From positions 1 to 8,332 of the forward strand of contig URCX01000090.1 in the NCBI GenBank assembly GCA_900546465.1: 8,332 nucleotides of DNA, given 5' to 3'. The DNA is from an uncultured Bacteroidota bacterium (GTDB taxonomy: Bacteria; Bacteroidota; Bacteroidia; Bacteroidales; P3). The first letter of the stretch is position 1, and each line of letters opens with the position of its first letter. The notes under the pieces were generated by a model. The model did no database searches, was not told the DNA's origin, and saw nothing but the letters and a program-made list of their open reading frames with translations. The position numbers and the translations under genes were made by a program. Shown piece by piece: positions 6,378 through 8,332 of this stretch.

Positions 6378-7652
6378 CTATAACCTGCCGTCGATGATTT
6401 CTCTTGGGAGTATACTTTTGACATCATAAACAATGCCGTTGGTTTTAAGCATTTGTTTGATACGGAGCTTCAAAAATTCGGTATGCGAAACGGCAAGTAT
6501 GATTGCATCATATTGCTTGTTTAATACGGCTTTATCACGTGTCGAATGCACTGCATACTCTTTCTGTACTTCTTTTTCGTCCGCGTATGGATCGTATATG
6601 GTTATATTGTCGGTATATTCTGCCAATGTATGATAAATATCCACCACTTTGGTGTTTCTTATATCGGGACAATTTTCTTTGAAAGTAACGCCTAAGATAA
6701 GTATTTCGGCATTCTTCACGAGAATGCCTTTCTTATTCATGCACTTTATGGTTTGTTCTGCCACATAATTGCCCATTCCGTCATTCAATCGCCTTGCCGC
6801 GAACATCACTCTCGGCAATACGCCATAGACTTGTGCTTTTTGAATAAGGTAATAAGGGTCAACGCTTATGCAGTGTCCTCCAACCAATCCGGGGGATAAC
6901 TTGATGAAATTCCATTTCGACGCAGCGGCTTCAATGACATCGTGAGTATCTATTCCCATAGCATTGAATATTTTAGCCAACTCGTTCATGAATGCTATGT
7001 TGACGTCTCGCTGTGAATTTTCTATTATCTTCGAGGCTTCCGCTACCTTAATCGATGGAGCCTTATGAGTTCCGTTGATTAGGACAGAAGAATATAGTTT
7101 GTCCACAATCTCAGCCACCTCAGGGGTCGAGCCGGAGGTTACTTTCTTTATCTTCTCCACCGTATGTTCCTTGTCTCCGGGGTTTATTCTCTCCGGCGAA
7201 TAGCCAGCGAAGAAGTCCTTATTCAACTTCATTCCGCTTACACTTTCCACCACAGGGATACATTCCTCTTCCGTCACACCGGGATAGACTGTCGATTCGT
7301 AAATAACAATATCTCCTTTTGAAATCAGCTTGCCGACAGTCTCGCTTGCACCTATCAAAGGTCGCAAATCCGGACGATTATTGCAATCCACCGGCGTAGG
7401 AACCGCCACTATATAGATATTACAATCCTTTATATCATTCAAATCCGCCGTACACCTGAATCCATATCGGCTTACAGCCTCCTGCAAGAGTTCATCGCTC
7501 ACTTCCAAAGTGTCATCGTGTCCTTTCATCAGGGCGACAACTCTTTCCGTATTCAAATCATAACCGATTGTTTCGTACTTTGTGGAAAATAACCTCGCCA
7601 AAGGAAGTCCGACATAGCCCAATCCGATAACTGCAATCTTGTGTTTTTCCAT
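6378..7652 (-). CDS. UDP-N-acetyl-hexosamine 6-dehydrogenase, TviB/WbpO-like
   Basis: This 424-residue nucleotide-sugar dehydrogenase should oxidise C6 of a UDP-N-acetylhexosamine (UDP-GlcNAc or UDP-GalNAc) to the uronate with two NAD+. The Rossmann motif GLGYVGLPLA is at residues 10-19, VAVPTPV at 82-88, YESTVYPGVTEE at 118-129 and GYSPERINPGD at 150-160. The catalytic Cys261 lies in SPGLVGGHCISVDPYYL (253-269), and FKENCPDIRNTKVVDI (324-339) is in the UDP-binding domain. The VGGHC form and the PDIRNTKVVD block place it with TviB/WbpO rather than Ugd. WecC (UDP-ManNAc) is an alternative that sequence reading alone does not exclude. I chose the ATG at 7652, preceded by AAAAAGAG; the frame stays open upstream to 7826, but those residues are not enzyme-like and lie over the promoter and leader. 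It is the first gene after that promoter. Confidence 0.92.
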   Translation of the reverse strand: MEKHKIAVIGLGYVGLPLARLFSTKYETIGYDLNTERVVALMKGHDDTLEVSDELLQEAVSRYGFRCTADLNDIKDCNIYIVAVPTPVDCNNRPDLRPLIGASETVGKLISKGDIVIYESTVYPGVTEEECIPVVESVSGMKLNKDFFAGYSPERINPGDKEHTVEKIKKVTSGSTPEVAEIVDKLYSSVLINGTHKAPSIKVAEASKIIENSQRDVNIAFMNELAKIFNAMGIDTHDVIEAAASKWNFIKLSPGLVGGHCISVDPYYLIQKAQVYGVLPRVMFAARRLNDGMGNYVAEQTIKCMNKKGILVKNAEILILGVTFKENCPDIRNTKVVDIYHTLAEYTDNITIYDPYADEKEVQKEYAVHSTRDKAVLNKQYDAIILAVSHTEFLKLRIKQMLKTNGIVYDVKSILPREIIDGRL

Positions 7653-7857
7653 CTCTTTTTCTGATTTCTTTCGCTCTTTCGGGTACGGCAAAGCTCCGTC
7701 AGTTACATTGCTAAACCCACAACGCCGACGGAATTTTTCATTGTGCAAAGGTAACACATCTTTCCGATATGAACAAACTTTCAGGTGCTTAATTTCGTTT
7801 TCTCCTTTTATTGTTTTGATTTGCAAAGAATAAAATTCACAATATGCAAAGGCGATA
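7653..7857 (-). promoter_or_regulatory. intergenic region: leader before the UDP-HexNAc dehydrogenase gene
   Basis: This 205-base gap separates the glycosyltransferase stop from the dehydrogenase start. It carries the promoter listed separately and, below it, a leader of roughly 85 bases. The leader contains an inverted repeat, TCCGTC/GACGGA (7695-7700 and 7727-7732), with a further GTT/AAC pairing inside it. A competing short hairpin uses ACGG (7685-7688) with CCGT (7696-7699). No run of T follows on the transcribed strand, so I do not call a terminator. I found no gene here. Confidence 0.4.
7746..7777 (-). promoter_or_regulatory. Bacteroidota-type housekeeping promoter
   Basis: Read on the minus strand, TTTG (7777-7774) is followed after exactly 20 bases by TACCTTTG (7753-7746). 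This fits the consensus of the Bacteroides primary sigma factor (a -33 TTTG and a -7 TAnnTTTG, 19-21 bases apart). Transcription would start near 7740, about 85-90 bases before the ATG at 7652. It was the only such pair I found in the window on the coding strand, and it would drive the dehydrogenase, rfbA, rfbB, ugd and possibly the genes beyond. Confidence 0.7.
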
Positions 7858-8332
7858 TCAAAAACCTTTTTGCCGTTTCCGCAATATGTAAATCGGTATT
7901 TTAAGGAATAGAATATTGTGTTTCACAAGCAACAAGAACAAATTCCTGAACTGATGTTGTGAAATAAAAAGTTTCAAATATCCGTATATCACTTTGAAAC
8001 GATACAAATCCTTATCACTTCGCCATCTGAAAGCCGCCTTATTGAGATATACGGCGTATGTCTGCACATTGCCGGCTTTCCTTGTGGCATTTCCATCAAG
8101 CGGATCGGATATATAGAATGCAGTCATGGCATTGCTTTGGGCAAAGATTTCCTTTTCGTACAATCGTTCCCAACAATCCAAATCCTCTCCCTTGCTCATG
8201 CGTGTGTCAAAGCCTCCTATCTCCAATAAAGAAGTTCTTTTCACCACTGCTGTTGACGACCAGATGACGTGCTTTCCGTATAATAATCTGCTGTAAAAGT
8301 CATTCACTATAAAGCCATTACAATCCTCTTTC
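7858..8332 (-). CDS. glycosyltransferase, GT-A fold (GT2-like), C-terminal part only
   Basis: The frame is open from the right edge and ends at 7858, giving the last 157 residues. An internal GTG at 8307 is not a credible start, because the same frame continues upstream through the window edge. The segment WSSTAVVKRTSLLEIGGFD, followed by KGEDLDCWERL, is the typical acceptor-side block of GT2-like enzymes: a G-G-F-D turn, then the E-D pair that contributes the catalytic base. The N-terminal nucleotide-binding half and the DxD motif are outside the window. The last 40 or so residues are hydrophobic and basic, suggesting a membrane-associated amphipathic tail. It probably adds one sugar to the lipid-linked repeat unit of the polysaccharide at the cytoplasmic face of the inner membrane. 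Donor and acceptor cannot be told from the sequence. Confidence 0.85.
   Translation of the reverse strand, partial: KEDCNGFIVNDFYSRLLYGKHVIWSSTAVVKRTSLLEIGGFDTRMSKGEDLDCWERLYEKEIFAQSNAMTAFYISDPLDGNATRKAGNVQTYAVYLNKAAFRWRSDKDLYRFKVIYGYLKLFISQHQFRNLFLLLVKHNILFLKIPIYILRKRQKGF

Noticed and set aside
4781..6383. Long plus-strand frames opposite rfbA and rfbB, up to 236 codons
   Set aside because: They are shadows of strongly conserved enzymes on the other strand; their translations are Cys/Tyr/Arg-rich with no domain.
7653..7826. 58-residue N-terminal extension of the UDP-HexNAc dehydrogenase
   Set aside because: The extension is not enzyme-like, would read through the promoter and leader, and the ATG at 7652 starts exactly before the Rossmann strand.
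7817..7858. Terminator after the glycosyltransferase, formed by TTTGCA and TGCAAA
   Set aside because: The arms are only 6 AT-rich bases with a loop of about 19 bases and no GC-rich stem, so it is too weak to call.
1..8332. CRISPR array, tRNA or rRNA genes
   Set aside because: No regularly spaced repeats and no tRNA- or rRNA-like sequence were noticed; nearly all the window is protein-coding or its remnants.

Overview
This window looks like part of a capsule, O-antigen or exopolysaccharide biosynthesis cluster from a member of the Bacteroidota, most likely order Bacteroidales. Three things point there: RfbA, RfbB and Ugd read like the Bacteroides-type proteins I remember; there is no strong Shine-Dalgarno pattern before the genes; and the one clear promoter has the Bacteroidota form (TTTG, 20 bases, TACCTTTG). 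No database search was possible, so the genus is open. Every convincing gene is on the minus strand, so transcription runs from high to low coordinates.

In transcription order: the C-terminal part of a GT-A glycosyltransferase (8332-7858, start outside the window); a 205-base gap with a promoter and leader (7857-7653); a TviB/WbpO-type UDP-N-acetylhexosamine 6-dehydrogenase (7652-6378); rfbA (6362-5481); rfbB (5479-4346); ugd (4349-3111); an AT-rich stretch of broken genes (3105-2290); capE/fnlA/wbjB (2271-1198); and capF/fnlB/wbjC (1195 to the left edge, missing only its last few codons). Apart from the broken stretch, spacing is very tight (15 bases, 1 base, a 4-base overlap, 2 bases), which suggests one operon.

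The intact genes make activated sugars for an acidic, deoxyamino-sugar-rich glycan. RfbA and RfbB make dTDP-4-keto-6-deoxyglucose, the precursor of dTDP-rhamnose and related sugars; rfbC and rfbD are not in the window. Ugd makes UDP-glucuronate. The second dehydrogenase makes a UDP-N-acetylhexosaminuronate. CapE and CapF carry out the first steps from UDP-GlcNAc to UDP-N-acetyl-L-fucosamine; the final 2-epimerase (CapG/FnlC) would be expected just beyond the left edge.

The unusual part is 2290-3105. Five bases after ugd, a nucleotide-sugar epimerase starts but keeps only its first 23 or so codons. It is followed by the N-terminus of an OLD/RecF-like ATPase that loses its frame after about 50 codons, an unrecognised C-terminal tail, and a small P-loop protein interrupted by a one-base shift at a run of seven A. 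I read this as a recombination or decay scar inside a sugar operon. I did not find a convincing new intact system.
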